Origin: Acetobacter sp.
GTDB lineage: Bacteria; Pseudomonadota; Alphaproteobacteria; Acetobacterales; Acetobacteraceae
Length of the DNA: 64,000 nucleotides
Assembly: GCF_022483985.1 (NCBI RefSeq)
Contig: NZ_JAKVME010000003.1
Span: 395,001-459,000 of the forward strand
Direction: 5' to 3'
Part shown: piece by piece, positions 25,902 to 35,205 of the stretch
Layout: every line of letters starts with the position of its first letter
Numbering within the stretch: position 1 is the first letter of the stretch
The notes under the pieces: generated by a model
Told to the model about the DNA's origin: nothing
Databases searched by the model: none
Seen by the model: only the letters and a program-made list of their open reading frames with translations
Translations under genes and position numbers: made by a program

Positions 25902-27458
25902 ATGACGACACTTACACTGAAGGCCATCGCTGCACCGGACGGCGCCAGCGCCGAAAACCGGACGGTTACAGGGCGGAAGTTCACAATCGGACGCGATCCT
26001 GTCTGTGATCTGTGCCTGTCTGACACCAGCCGCATCCTGTCCAAGAAGCATTGTTTTATCGAGCGGCAGGGAGAGTCCTGGAATCTGGTCGATACCAGCA
26101 CAAACGGTACGTTCGTCAATCAGGACACCACACCGCTTCGCCGGGCTTCACGCGAACTGCGGAACGGAGACGCCGTCGAGATAGGTGGTTACCGGTTCGA
26201 GATAGTGATCGGCGATGATGAACCGCTGTCTCCCCCGGTTGTCGCGCCGCACGTCCTGCCCGCGACCAGATATGAGGACGAGCGGCCCATAGGTTCCGTA
26301 TTCTCGCCTTCCGAACCGGAAGGGGCTGATGGCGTGGCGGATATGGCGGAGGTCGATCCCTTCCTCTCGCAGGATGTGTCGATCAACGTCCATCCACAGG
26401 CTGATGATACGCCTGTGATGCATGATCCGGGTCTGCTGCACATGCCCTGCGTGCCGCCCAGGGTGATTCCCGAGATCATCGGAGACGACTGGGATCAGGA
26501 GCCGGAACTCTCGGCGTCAGGGCCAGCGTCGAAACCGGAACCGGAACCGCCAGAGGCCCTTCCGATCGAGGAGAGTCCGACGCCGCTTCCCCTTCAGGAC
26601 AATCCTTTTGCAACGGTGGACACTCTCCCGGACCTGCTGCCTGATGAAAACCATGATCGGGACGAAGCCGCCCTGCCGGAGGAGGACACGTCCTTCCATG
26701 AGCACGCCGAACCCCTGATCACGGCTTTTCCGCGCCAGTCGCATGCCGTCGAAGAACGCACGCCGCCTCAGTCTTCCGAACTGTCTCATCAGGATGATGA
26801 TGGCGTTTTCGGGTCTCATGGGGGGCATGAAGACCTGCTTGGTCCTTTTCTTTACGGTGCCGGTCTGCACGGAATGGAGGCGCGGGACTTCACGCCTGAC
26901 ACCATGGAGGAACTCGGCAGAACATTCCGGGCGATGATCCACGGGCTGAGACAGATCATGATTGCGCGCGCCACCATCAAGGGTGAGTTCCGCATCGAGC
27001 AGACCATGATTCAGGCTTCGGGCAACAATCCGCTGAAATTCTCGGCCAATGATGATGACGCCCTTCTGGCGCTGATCGGGGTTGGCCGGAACAGCGGTAT
27101 GCTGCCGTCGGACGCCATCAGCGAAACGCTCAACGACATGCGCCTGCATGAGTTTGCCGTCCTGCGCGCCATGCAGGACGCTATCGGCGCACTGCTGACA
27201 CGGCTGGAGCCGGAGCGTTTTCGGGAGGATGCCGAGAGTCGTTTCCTCGATTTCCTTCCGGACAATCATAATGGCCGCGCCTTCAGGCTGTTTGAGGAAC
27301 GATACAGGCGCACAAGGGAGGCGCTGAGTGACGATTTCGACAGCGCCTTTGGAAAAGCTTTCGCTAGAGCCTATGAAAAAGCCATCGTAAAGGCTGATAT
27401 CGCCTTGCAGAGAACCGATCCGCACGCAAAGACCCGCCCGAATGGAGACCATTCATGA
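25902..27458 (+). CDS. tagH: FHA-domain T6SS regulator Fha/TagH
   Basis: Fha binds phosphothreonine made by PpkA and promotes T6SS assembly. The 518-residue protein has an N-terminal FHA domain (about 15-105: FTIGRDPVCDLCLSD, SKKHC, STNGTFVNQ). A long acidic Pro/Glu/Asp-rich linker spans roughly 105-300. The T6SS-specific C-terminal domain is about 300-515 (FLYGAGLHGMEARDF, EELGRTFRAMIHGLRQIMIA, ERYRRTREALSDDFDSAFGK). An AGGAAA site precedes ATG 25902. The stop overlaps the tssK start by four bases. Kinase, receptor and phosphatase (pppA) are all in this locus, so the threonine-phosphorylation switch is complete. Confidence 0.93.
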   Translation: MTTLTLKAIAAPDGASAENRTVTGRKFTIGRDPVCDLCLSDTSRILSKKHCFIERQGESWNLVDTSTNGTFVNQDTTPLRRASRELRNGDAVEIGGYRFEIVIGDDEPLSPPVVAPHVLPATRYEDERPIGSVFSPSEPEGADGVADMAEVDPFLSQDVSINVHPQADDTPVMHDPGLLHMPCVPPRVIPEIIGDDWDQEPELSASGPASKPEPEPPEALPIEESPTPLPLQDNPFATVDTLPDLLPDENHDRDEAALPEEDTSFHEHAEPLITAFPRQSHAVEERTPPQSSELSHQDDDGVFGSHGGHEDLLGPFLYGAGLHGMEARDFTPDTMEELGRTFRAMIHGLRQIMIARATIKGEFRIEQTMIQASGNNPLKFSANDDDALLALIGVGRNSGMLPSDAISETLNDMRLHEFAVLRAMQDAIGALLTRLEPERFREDAESRFLDFLPDNHNGRAFRLFEERYRRTREALSDDFDSAFGKAFARAYEKAIVKADIALQRTDPHAKTRPNGDHS

Positions 27459-28783
27459 GCTGGAACAGCCGTGTGGCGTGGCAGGAGGGCATGTTCCTCC
27501 GCGCGCAGCATTTCCAGCAGCAGGATCGCTGGATGGAAGAGCAGATCCGCCAGACGCTCCAGTATATGCGTCCGTACGGCTGGGGTTTTGTGCAGATCCA
27601 GATCAATCAGGATCTTCTGGCGGCAGGGCGGTTTGCCCTGACCCATGCCGCCGGTCTCTTTGAGGACGGCACTCCCTTCAGCATGCCGGGCCAGACCGAT
27701 CTGCCGATGCCGCTGGAAATTCCGGAACAGACCCGCGACATGCTGGTCCATCTGGCTGTGCCGGTGCGTCAGCCGGGCGCCATGGAGATGATCATCGCCG
27801 GACGGGAGGACGGGCGGTACCGTGTGTCTCCCTTCGAGGCGTTCGACACGCAGTCCGGCTCTCCCCAGCCTGCCGAGATCGATGTTGGCAGGCTGAACGT
27901 GACCCTGCGTCTCGACAGCAGCGATCGGGAAGGGTTCTTCTGCCTGCCGATCGCCCGGATCAGGGAGGTGCTGCCGAGCCGGCAGGTAGTGCTCGATCCG
28001 CTCTGGATTCCGCCAGCGCTGACCTGTTACGCGGCCCCTGTCCTGTCCACTCTGGCTGTAGAACTGGCCGGGATGCTGAATCAGCGCGGCAACGCGATCG
28101 CCGCCCGCCTGACGACGCCGGGCACCAAGGGCAGCGCGGAAGTATCGGACTTTATTCTGCTTCAGGCCCTCAACGGGTGGCAGGCGCTGCTGTCGCATCA
28201 TGCGGACGCGGGTAATCTGCATCCGGAGGATTTCTACCGTCTGCTGCTGACGATTGCGGGAGAACTGTCCACCTTCACGTCCCCGGACAAGCGGCCCTCG
28301 CGCTATCCGACCTACCGACATAACGATCTTCAGGCCAGTTTCGCGCCTGTGGTGGCGGATGTGCGGCGCTCCCTTGCGGCGGTCTATGAGCAGACGGCCG
28401 TCATGATCGAGCTGCAACTGCGGCGCCACCATATCCGTGTCGGCACGATCGCAGACCGTTCATTGCTCGCAAAGGCGATTTTCGTGCTGGCGGTTTCAGC
28501 GGAAATGCCGACGGAGGAGCTGCGGCGTCTGTTTCCGCAGACCGTCAAGATCGGTGCGGTCGAACATATCCGGGAACTGGTCAACGTGGCGCTGCCGGGC
28601 ATTGGCCTCAGGCCCCTGCCGGTCGCGCCGCGACAAATGCCGTTCTACGCGGGCGCTTCCTATTTCGAGCTGGATCGCAATTCGCCGCACTGGCAGCAGC
28701 TTCAGAACTCGGGCGGCATCGCCCTCCATGTCTCCGGCGATTTCCCGGCTCTGAAACTGGAACTCTGGGCAATCCGGGCATAA
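27455..28783 (+). CDS. tssK: TssK, baseplate-membrane complex connector
   Basis: TssK trimers link the baseplate to the TssL/TssM membrane complex. The 442-residue protein begins with the diagnostic RVAWQEGMFLRAQHFQQQDR, and keeps RLTHAAGLF-like LTHAAGLFEDGTPF and the C-terminal GIGLRPLPVAPRQMPFYAGASYFELD. Length is normal and nothing is missing. It starts inside the tagH stop (ATGA) and is followed 10 bp later by tssL. Confidence 0.96.
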   Translation: MSWNSRVAWQEGMFLRAQHFQQQDRWMEEQIRQTLQYMRPYGWGFVQIQINQDLLAAGRFALTHAAGLFEDGTPFSMPGQTDLPMPLEIPEQTRDMLVHLAVPVRQPGAMEMIIAGREDGRYRVSPFEAFDTQSGSPQPAEIDVGRLNVTLRLDSSDREGFFCLPIARIREVLPSRQVVLDPLWIPPALTCYAAPVLSTLAVELAGMLNQRGNAIAARLTTPGTKGSAEVSDFILLQALNGWQALLSHHADAGNLHPEDFYRLLLTIAGELSTFTSPDKRPSRYPTYRHNDLQASFAPVVADVRRSLAAVYEQTAVMIELQLRRHHIRVGTIADRSLLAKAIFVLAVSAEMPTEELRRLFPQTVKIGAVEHIRELVNVALPGIGLRPLPVAPRQMPFYAGASYFELDRNSPHWQQLQNSGGIALHVSGDFPALKLELWAIRA

Positions 28784-28793
28784 GGCGGCAGGT

Positions 28794-30173
28794 ATGAGTG
28801 ATAATCCGTTTCTTGAGCCGGATGACAATGAGCAGACCATCATCCGACCGCTTCCCGGAGGTCGGCCTCTGCCGCCTCGCGAGGGGGCAGAGGAATACGC
28901 GGCCCGTGACCGCCAGCCGGACTCTGCCGCATCCTCTGCGGCGGGCGGGGCGCGGTTCGAGGACATCCAGCGTACGTCCCAGTTTCTGATTGTCGCCGCC
29001 GCCGCCGGATGTCTGAGTTTTCTCGGACGGATTCACAACACCTACACACCTCCCGATCCCGGTCAGTTGCGCGAGCATGCGATTGCCGCGCTCAAGCAGT
29101 TCGAGCGGACGTTGCGCGACGATGGCGTGTCTCTGGAGGAAATCCGGCCCGCGCATTACGCCCTGTGCGCCAGCATGGACGATGTGGTGCAGGCGACCCC
29201 GTGGGGAAACCACGGTAGCTGGACCAATGCCTCGCTGGTCTCGACGTTCCATCAGGAAGTGCAGTCGGGAGAGCGGTTCTTCGATCTTCTGATGCGGGTT
29301 TCCAGAAATCCGGGACGGATGCTGGGCGTTCTGGAACTGATGTATCTCTGTCTCTGTCTGGGCATGCAGGGGCGTTATCGCCTTTCGCCGCGGGGACCGG
29401 CGGAACTCGACCGGATCAGGGAAGAGACCTTCATCCTCATCATGCGTAACCGTCCGGCCGTGGAGCGCGAGCTTTCGCCACACTGGAAGGGTGTGAGCGC
29501 GCCTTACCGGCCGCAGCGTCTTGTCATGCCGGTCTGGCTGGCGGCGCTGGCGGGGGCGGCTGTGCTGGGCATCGGCTATATGTGGGTGACGCTGGGAGTG
29601 GCCAGTCTCTCCGACAATCTTTTCGCGTCCGCCCTGTCCATCCCGCCGGGCAAGCAGCCGCAGATCGAGCGGGTTGCACCGGTCGAGGATGTGGTCTCGA
29701 CGGCGCCGCCGACCGGCGACCGTGTGCGTCTGAAAGCATTCCTCAAGCCCGAAATTGACGAGGGGCTGGTGGAAGTGGACGGCACGGACGCCGTGCCGAT
29801 CGTGCGGATCAGGGGCGAGGGCATGTTCGGCTCCGGCACGGATGAACTCGCGCCTTCCACACTGCCGACGCTGCGCCGGATCGGCGCGGCTCTGGCCACG
29901 GAAAAAGGCTGGGCGGAAGTCATCGGCTATACGGACAGCCGCCCGATTCATACCATGCTCTACCCGTCCAATCTCGACCTCTCCCGGGCGCGCGCCGCTG
30001 CGGCGACGGAAGTGATGCGTGGGACCAGTGGCCCGGACATGACCCTGCGGGTGCAGGGCGCGGGAGCCGCGAACCCGATTGCCTCCAACGACACGGCAGC
30101 GGGTCAGCAGAAGAACCGCAGGATCGAGGTCGTTCTGCACCGTCAGCTTTCAGACAATGGAACCCAGCCGTGA
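28794..30173 (+). CDS. tssL: TssL (DotU) with C-terminal OmpA/peptidoglycan-binding domain
   Basis: TssL is an inner-membrane component of the T6SS trans-envelope complex. The 459-residue protein has a Pro/Arg-rich N-terminus, a cytoplasmic DotU domain (about 60-235: FLGRIHNTYTPPDPGQLREH, YALCASMDDVVQATPWG), one transmembrane helix at about 244-262, and a periplasmic OmpA-like domain (about 335-455: VIGYTDSRPI, NLDLSRARAAA, NRRIEVVLHR). The fused OmpA domain is the evolved TssL form; together with the pseudo-caspase it gives the system two potential peptidoglycan contacts. In Agrobacterium TssL is the PpkA substrate. The stop overlaps the tssM start. Confidence 0.95.
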   Translation: MSDNPFLEPDDNEQTIIRPLPGGRPLPPREGAEEYAARDRQPDSAASSAAGGARFEDIQRTSQFLIVAAAAGCLSFLGRIHNTYTPPDPGQLREHAIAALKQFERTLRDDGVSLEEIRPAHYALCASMDDVVQATPWGNHGSWTNASLVSTFHQEVQSGERFFDLLMRVSRNPGRMLGVLELMYLCLCLGMQGRYRLSPRGPAELDRIREETFILIMRNRPAVERELSPHWKGVSAPYRPQRLVMPVWLAALAGAAVLGIGYMWVTLGVASLSDNLFASALSIPPGKQPQIERVAPVEDVVSTAPPTGDRVRLKAFLKPEIDEGLVEVDGTDAVPIVRIRGEGMFGSGTDELAPSTLPTLRRIGAALATEKGWAEVIGYTDSRPIHTMLYPSNLDLSRARAAAATEVMRGTSGPDMTLRVQGAGAANPIASNDTAAGQQKNRRIEVVLHRQLSDNGTQP

Positions 30174-33100
30174 ACGGAATGCCTCCGATCCTTTCTCTTC
30201 TGACGGGACGCTGGAGCATCGGGCTTCTGGCGTCCTGCCTTATCGGACTTCTGATCTGGTATCTGGGTGAGATGGTGCCCGGTCTGCGTACGCCGCTGGC
30301 CCGGGAAATCTGCATTGCCGCCGTGTTCGTGATCGCCATGGGCATCACGGGCGGTCTGACCTGGTATCGCCGCCGTCGCGACGCCAGACTGATGAGCGGC
30401 GTCACCGAAGAAGGCGCTGATGCCACAGCCGACGTTCAGGCCGAAGCCGCGGACGAGGTGCGTCTGCTGCGCGAGCGTCTGCACAATTCTCTGGCGCTGC
30501 TGAAAAAGGCGAGAAAGACCCGGGGCTATCTGTATGAGCAGCCCTGGTTTGTCCTGATCGGCCCGCCGGGTAGCGGCAAGACGACGCTGCTGTCGCAGTC
30601 GGACCTTCAGTTTCCTCTGGCGCAGCCGGACGGCACGGGCGGGCTGACTCCGGGTTCGGTGGCGGGTATTGGCGGCACCCGTCTGTGTGACTGGTGGTTC
30701 GCGGATGAAGCCGTGCTCATCGACACGGCTGGTCGTTTCACGACGCAGGATTCCAACGAGACGGTTGATCGCACGGGCTGGCTCGGCTTTCTCGATCTTC
30801 TGAAAAAGACCCGTGCCAGACAGCCTCTGAACGGTGTGATTGTCATGATCTCGCTGGCGGACGTGGTGACCGTGTCCCAGACCGAGCGCCTGTCCCATGC
30901 CCGCATGATCAGGGACCGTATCCGCGAGATCACCGAGCGCCTCGGCGTGAGAATCCCGGTGTACGCCGTGTTCACCAAGGCGGACCGGATCGCCGGATTT
31001 ACAGAATTCTTTGATGACCTCGACCGGGATTACCGCCGTCAGGTCTGGGGCATGACGTTCCCCGTTGCAGGGGAGATCAAGGCGTTCGAAGGCGAGTTCC
31101 GTCAGTTGATCGCCCGTCTGAATGACCGCCTCTACGAGCGTCTGCAACAGGAGCGCATTCCTTCCCGCAGGGCGGTGATCGCTTCCTTCCCGATTCAGAT
31201 CGAAACCCTGACGGACGCGCTGAACGAGTTCCTGACAGCCGCCTTTGGCATGACCCGGCTTGATCCGGCCCCCTTTATTCGCGGCGTCTATTTCACGTCC
31301 AGCGCTCAGGAAGGCACGCCGGTCGATCGGCTGAGCAGCATGCTGGCGCGCAGCTTCGGCATCGACCAGCGACGGATGCCGACATTGCGGGCTGTAACCG
31401 GGCGGCCCTATTTCGTGGAGCGTCTGATCCGCGAGGTGATTCTCGGTGAAGCGCGGCTCGTGGCGATTTCCCCGTCTAAAATGCGCCGTCACAAGATCAT
31501 CCGTTACAGCAGTTTCGCCGCTATCGGTCTCTTTACGCTGGCGGGCTGCCTGCTGCTCTGGCAGCGGAATGTGGAAAACCGCACGGCGATCGCCAGCAAT
31601 GAGCAGGCCATCGGCTTTTATCGCAGCAAGCTTGAGCGTCTCCAGCTCGATCCTGTGCAGGACGACAACCTGCCTTCCATCCTGCCGGCGCTGAATGCGG
31701 CCAGTGCGCTGCCGGACGGGCAGACACTGGCCCGGAATCACGGATTCTGGCCCGATCTGGCCATCAGTCAGGACGCGAACCTCGAAACCACCAACCGTTT
31801 GATCTATCAGACCGCTCTTCAGCGCCTGCTTCTGCCGCGCCTGCTATGGCGGCTGGAAAACCAGATTCAGGAACATTTCAGCCAGCCGGCGTTTCTCTAT
31901 GAAGCCACACGCATCTATCTGATGCTCGGCAATCAGGGGCCGCTGGAGCCGAAAATGGTCCGGGACTGGATGCTGCTGGACTGGGAAAGCCGCTATCCGG
32001 GGCCTGCGATGAAGGAAACGCGGGACCAGTTGCTGAAGCATCTTGACGCCCTGCTGCGTATTCCGCTGCCGGACATGCAGATCAACGGCGGCATGGTGCG
32101 TCAGGCGCGTGCGGAATTCAGCCGGGTGACTCCTGCGGAACGTGTGTATGGCCGGATCAGGGCCGGAGCGGCGTCCGTGGCGGACTGGTCTCCGGAACAG
32201 GTGCTGGGTCGTGGACAGAAGGAATTCACCCGCCTGTCCGGTCGTCCCATGTCGGACACGATCCCCGGCTTCTATACCAGCGTGGGATTCCGTCAGGTGC
32301 TGCTGCCATCGTTGTCCTCGGCGGCTCAGGATGTTGCCAACGAGAGCTGGGTTCTGGGAAATGTCGACCAGAGCATGAGCGGCACGACGCCCGCCCAGCT
32401 GGAAGACGGCGTGATCGCGCTTTATACGGCGGACTACATCCGGCACTGGGATGAACTGCTCAACGATCTCGCTCTGGTGCCGTTCGCCGGTCATTCCGAT
32501 CTGGTGCAGAGGCTGTATGTGCTGTCCTCTCCGCAGTCCCCCATGCGCGATTTTCTCGTAGGTATTACGCACGAGCTGACGCCCGCGGCTGATGCGCAGG
32601 CGGAGCAGAATGGCGATGACAGGAAAAAGCCGGACCCGGAAAAGGCGCGTCTGGCGGGGTTCTTCTCGCAGGCCGGAAAAAACGGTCCGGAAGCTCTGGC
32701 GCCGGGGTCGGCGATTGATATGCACTATGCGCCGCTGGTGATCTTCACCGGTCGCACCGGGCAGGCTCCGCCGGTCAATGGCGTGATGCAGATTCTCAAC
32801 CAGTTCGAAGGAGCGATCGCCCAGCTACCGAACGCGGAAAGCCCGACGCAGATTCTGGAATCGACCCAGAATCCCGTTCAGGCGCTCGAAGCGGAGGCCA
32901 GCAGACAGCCCCAGCCCGTCGCCCGCTGGCTTTCGCAGATTGCGACAGGCGGGGCGAGCACGATGGCGGGCGATGCGCGCCGCGCCGCCACGGCAGCCTA
33001 TACGGAAGGCCAGGGACCGGCGCAGCTCTGTCATGAGGTGGTTGACGGACACTATCCGTTCGATCCTTCCGCCGAGGAAGACGCTCCGTTCGACCAGTTT

Positions 33101-33697
33101 GTCCGGCTGTTCTCGCCGGGTGGCGCGCTCGACAGCTACTTTACGACGCAGTTGGCGGCTTATGTGGACACGAAAGGGCCGGTCTGGAGAGCCCATCCGA
33201 TCGGCAATACGGCGCCGCCGGTTTCCGGGGCCGCACTCCAGCAGTTCCAGCAGGCCGCCAGAATCCGGACCCTGCTTTTCCCGGGCAACATGGCAGTTCC
33301 CGCCGTTCATCTGCGGATCACGCCGGTCGCGGTGGACAGCCAGTCCACGGCTGTAAACCTGCAGTTCGGCTCGATGGTCGTCGCGTGGAAAGCGGGCACC
33401 AACGGCGCGCTCGGACAGGCGCTGGGGGCCTCTGTGACCTGGCCCGGCGATAACATGTCCAACATCTCACTGGATTTTGTGCCTGAGGCAGCCTTTCCAC
33501 GCCGTATGCAGGGACAGTGGGCCTTCTTCCATCTGCTCGACAGTGGCGTGCTGACACCGACTGGCAAGCCGGATGAGCTGACCGCGACCTTCCGGTCAGG
33601 GGACAGGCAGGTAACCTATTCTCTGGAGACATCGACCCCCGAACAGGTTCTGGATCGCAGTCTGTTCGTACATTTCCATTGCCCGGCTCTCAGGTGA
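30170..33697 (+). CDS. tssM: TssM (IcmF), T6SS membrane complex protein
   Basis: TssM spans the inner membrane and reaches through the periplasm to form the channel with TssL. The protein has 1175 residues: two N-terminal transmembrane helices (about 8-28 and 45-65), a cytoplasmic GTPase-like domain with Walker A GPPGSGKTTLL near 130, a third helix at about 445-465, then the large periplasmic IcmF region. Its cytoplasmic ATP/GTP site appears intact (also WLGFLDLLKKTRARQPLNGV and YAVFTKADRI). GTG 30170 overlaps the tssL stop as GTGA; ATG 30179 is an in-frame alternative. No tssJ lipoprotein gene is found, as in other alphaproteobacterial imp-type loci. Confidence 0.95.
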   Translation: MNGMPPILSLLTGRWSIGLLASCLIGLLIWYLGEMVPGLRTPLAREICIAAVFVIAMGITGGLTWYRRRRDARLMSGVTEEGADATADVQAEAADEVRLLRERLHNSLALLKKARKTRGYLYEQPWFVLIGPPGSGKTTLLSQSDLQFPLAQPDGTGGLTPGSVAGIGGTRLCDWWFADEAVLIDTAGRFTTQDSNETVDRTGWLGFLDLLKKTRARQPLNGVIVMISLADVVTVSQTERLSHARMIRDRIREITERLGVRIPVYAVFTKADRIAGFTEFFDDLDRDYRRQVWGMTFPVAGEIKAFEGEFRQLIARLNDRLYERLQQERIPSRRAVIASFPIQIETLTDALNEFLTAAFGMTRLDPAPFIRGVYFTSSAQEGTPVDRLSSMLARSFGIDQRRMPTLRAVTGRPYFVERLIREVILGEARLVAISPSKMRRHKIIRYSSFAAIGLFTLAGCLLLWQRNVENRTAIASNEQAIGFYRSKLERLQLDPVQDDNLPSILPALNAASALPDGQTLARNHGFWPDLAISQDANLETTNRLIYQTALQRLLLPRLLWRLENQIQEHFSQPAFLYEATRIYLMLGNQGPLEPKMVRDWMLLDWESRYPGPAMKETRDQLLKHLDALLRIPLPDMQINGGMVRQARAEFSRVTPAERVYGRIRAGAASVADWSPEQVLGRGQKEFTRLSGRPMSDTIPGFYTSVGFRQVLLPSLSSAAQDVANESWVLGNVDQSMSGTTPAQLEDGVIALYTADYIRHWDELLNDLALVPFAGHSDLVQRLYVLSSPQSPMRDFLVGITHELTPAADAQAEQNGDDRKKPDPEKARLAGFFSQAGKNGPEALAPGSAIDMHYAPLVIFTGRTGQAPPVNGVMQILNQFEGAIAQLPNAESPTQILESTQNPVQALEAEASRQPQPVARWLSQIATGGASTMAGDARRAATAAYTEGQGPAQLCHEVVDGHYPFDPSAEEDAPFDQFVRLFSPGGALDSYFTTQLAAYVDTKGPVWRAHPIGNTAPPVSGAALQQFQQAARIRTLLFPGNMAVPAVHLRITPVAVDSQSTAVNLQFGSMVVAWKAGTNGALGQALGASVTWPGDNMSNISLDFVPEAAFPRRMQGQWAFFHLLDSGVLTPTGKPDELTATFRSGDRQVTYSLETSTPEQVLDRSLFVHFHCPALR

Positions 33698-33718
33698 GTG
33701 AAGGGACAGAGGAAGGAT

Positions 33719-34261
33719 ATGGCGGTTATGACAGGACAGTTCGGGTTCTACGGGAAACTTCCTGTCCGGGGTGATTTCGTCAGGCGCGGTCTGTCGGAAA
33801 ATCTTGTGTCCGGCTGGCATGACTGGATCTGCCGGAACTTCGCCTACGCACGGACAGCCGTGGCGTCGGACTGGCAGAAGGGCTGGCTCGTCGCGCCGAT
33901 CTGGCGGTTTTCCCTGCCGCCGGGATGTCTTTCGGAGCAGACGGTTTCAGGACTGGTCATGCCGAGCGTGGACAAGGTCGGGCGCTATTTTCCTTTTCTC
34001 GTCTGTGTGGAAGACGATGGGGTGATTCCGCAGGATGACGCGGTCTGGGATCAGGTCGAACTGTTCTGCAGGGAAGCTCTCTCCTACGATCAGGAGCCGG
34101 AAACGCTCCTCTCCCATATTCAGGCTCTGGAATGCTCCGTCAGGGCTGGGGAGGCCGCAGGGCTATGGTCCACGGAAGGGAATGAATCCATTCCCGGGCA
34201 GACGCTTGTCTGTGCTGATCTTCCTGAAGAGGAGGCGTTTGTGAAGCTGTTCTGGGCATGA
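33719..34261 (+). CDS. tagF: TagF (ImpM), post-translational T6SS repressor
   Basis: TagF represses T6SS assembly, independently of or together with the Thr-phosphorylation pathway, in related bacteria. The 180-residue protein opens with the family signature TGQFGFYGKLPVRGDFVRRG and continues with WHDWICRNFAYAR and the GLVMPSVDKVGRYFPF block. Three in-frame starts are possible (GTG 33698, ATG 33719, ATG 33728). An AGGAAGG stretch at about 33710-33716 favours 33719 or 33728. The stop overlaps pppA by four bases. In some species TagF and PppA are one fused protein, so this coupling is meaningful. Confidence 0.92.
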   Translation: MAVMTGQFGFYGKLPVRGDFVRRGLSENLVSGWHDWICRNFAYARTAVASDWQKGWLVAPIWRFSLPPGCLSEQTVSGLVMPSVDKVGRYFPFLVCVEDDGVIPQDDAVWDQVELFCREALSYDQEPETLLSHIQALECSVRAGEAAGLWSTEGNESIPGQTLVCADLPEEEAFVKLFWA

Positions 34262-34989
34262 CGGAAACCCTGAAATATTCTGCGTCCACGCATCAGGGAA
34301 CCGTGCGTGGGGAAAATCAGGACGCCTTTCTGTGTCGGCCCGCATTGCGGATATTCGCGGTCGCGGATGGGGCGGGCGGCCATGATGACGGACGCTGGGC
34401 GGCCTGCCGGGTCATTGAGTCCCTCGGCGCGCTCCCGCAGGGGCTGACGCCTCAGGCATTGCTGGTGCATGCGCGCCATCGCCTGACCATGGCTCATGAA
34501 CAGCTCCGTCTGGAGGCCGCTCGGCGGGGTAGCCGGAAAGGCATGGCCTCAACGGTCGTGGTGTTGATCCTGACAGAGGAATATTTCGCCTGTCTGTGGG
34601 TCGGGGATTCAAGGATTTATCTCCTGCGTGACGGAGAGCTTTCGCAGGTGACGAAGGATCATTCCCACGCGCAGGCTCTTGTCGACGCCGGATTGATGCG
34701 GACGGAGGACATGGAATTCCATCCGCAGGCCAATGTGGTGACCCGCGCGATCGGCGCAGGCGACACGCCAATCCAGATCGACAAGGTGACGGGGCCGCTG
34801 CTGCCGTTCGACCGGTTTCTGCTCTGCTCCGACGGTCTGACGAAAGCTGTGAGTGAGCGGGATATCCTGAGCTGTCTGGAAACAGGGACCAGTTCCGCGG
34901 AACTGCTGGTCCAGACAGCACTCCTCCGTCATGCCCGCGATAATGTGACGGCTATTGTCGTCAGCGTCGAGGATGAGGAAGCCTGGTAG
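34258..34989 (+). CDS. pppA: PP2C-family phosphatase PppA
   Basis: PppA removes the phosphate placed by PpkA and so resets the T6SS. The 243-residue PP2C-type enzyme has the metal-binding motifs VADGAGGHDDGRWAA, WVGDSRIYLLRDGE, KDHSHAQ and LLCSDGLTKAV, plus the C-terminal DNVTAIVVSVED. All expected Asp ligands are present. It starts within the tagF stop (ATGA) and is the last gene of the T6SS block; the following gene is on the opposite strand. Confidence 0.95.
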   Translation: MTETLKYSASTHQGTVRGENQDAFLCRPALRIFAVADGAGGHDDGRWAACRVIESLGALPQGLTPQALLVHARHRLTMAHEQLRLEAARRGSRKGMASTVVVLILTEEYFACLWVGDSRIYLLRDGELSQVTKDHSHAQALVDAGLMRTEDMEFHPQANVVTRAIGAGDTPIQIDKVTGPLLPFDRFLLCSDGLTKAVSERDILSCLETGTSSAELLVQTALLRHARDNVTAIVVSVEDEEAW

Positions 34990-35205
34990 CGGCGGCATGG
35001 GGAGCGGGCTCATCCGCCCCCGCAAGGGACCGCAGGCCCCCTGGCTCTAGTTTGCCGTAAACGAAAGCTGTTTCCAAAGGCGTCGTCTTTGGCGGGGCGC
35101 GGGGCAGCATCCCGTGAATCTTTCCCGGCAGGGGTTCCTGTCCGAACCGGAGCGGGTCATGCAGGTCCGCTGTCTTTTCGCGAAGAAGATTCCGAGCCGA
35201 TGTAA
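34990..35205. other. Convergent gap between T6SS and ABC transporter operon
   Basis: About 215 bp between two converging operons. No gene and no clear hairpin with a T-tract was recognised, though the sequence is GC-rich with several G/C runs near 34995-35045. It marks the border between the T6SS and the sulfur region. Confidence 0.4.

Noticed and set aside
28608..31741. Two minus-strand frames of more than 500 codons opposite tssL and tssM
   Set aside because: Composition is that of antisense of GC-rich genes, and both genes on the plus strand are secure.
35040..35205. Open minus-strand frame running past the ABC ATPase stop toward pppA
   Set aside because: No start codon with a ribosome site and no recognisable product; treated as intergenic.
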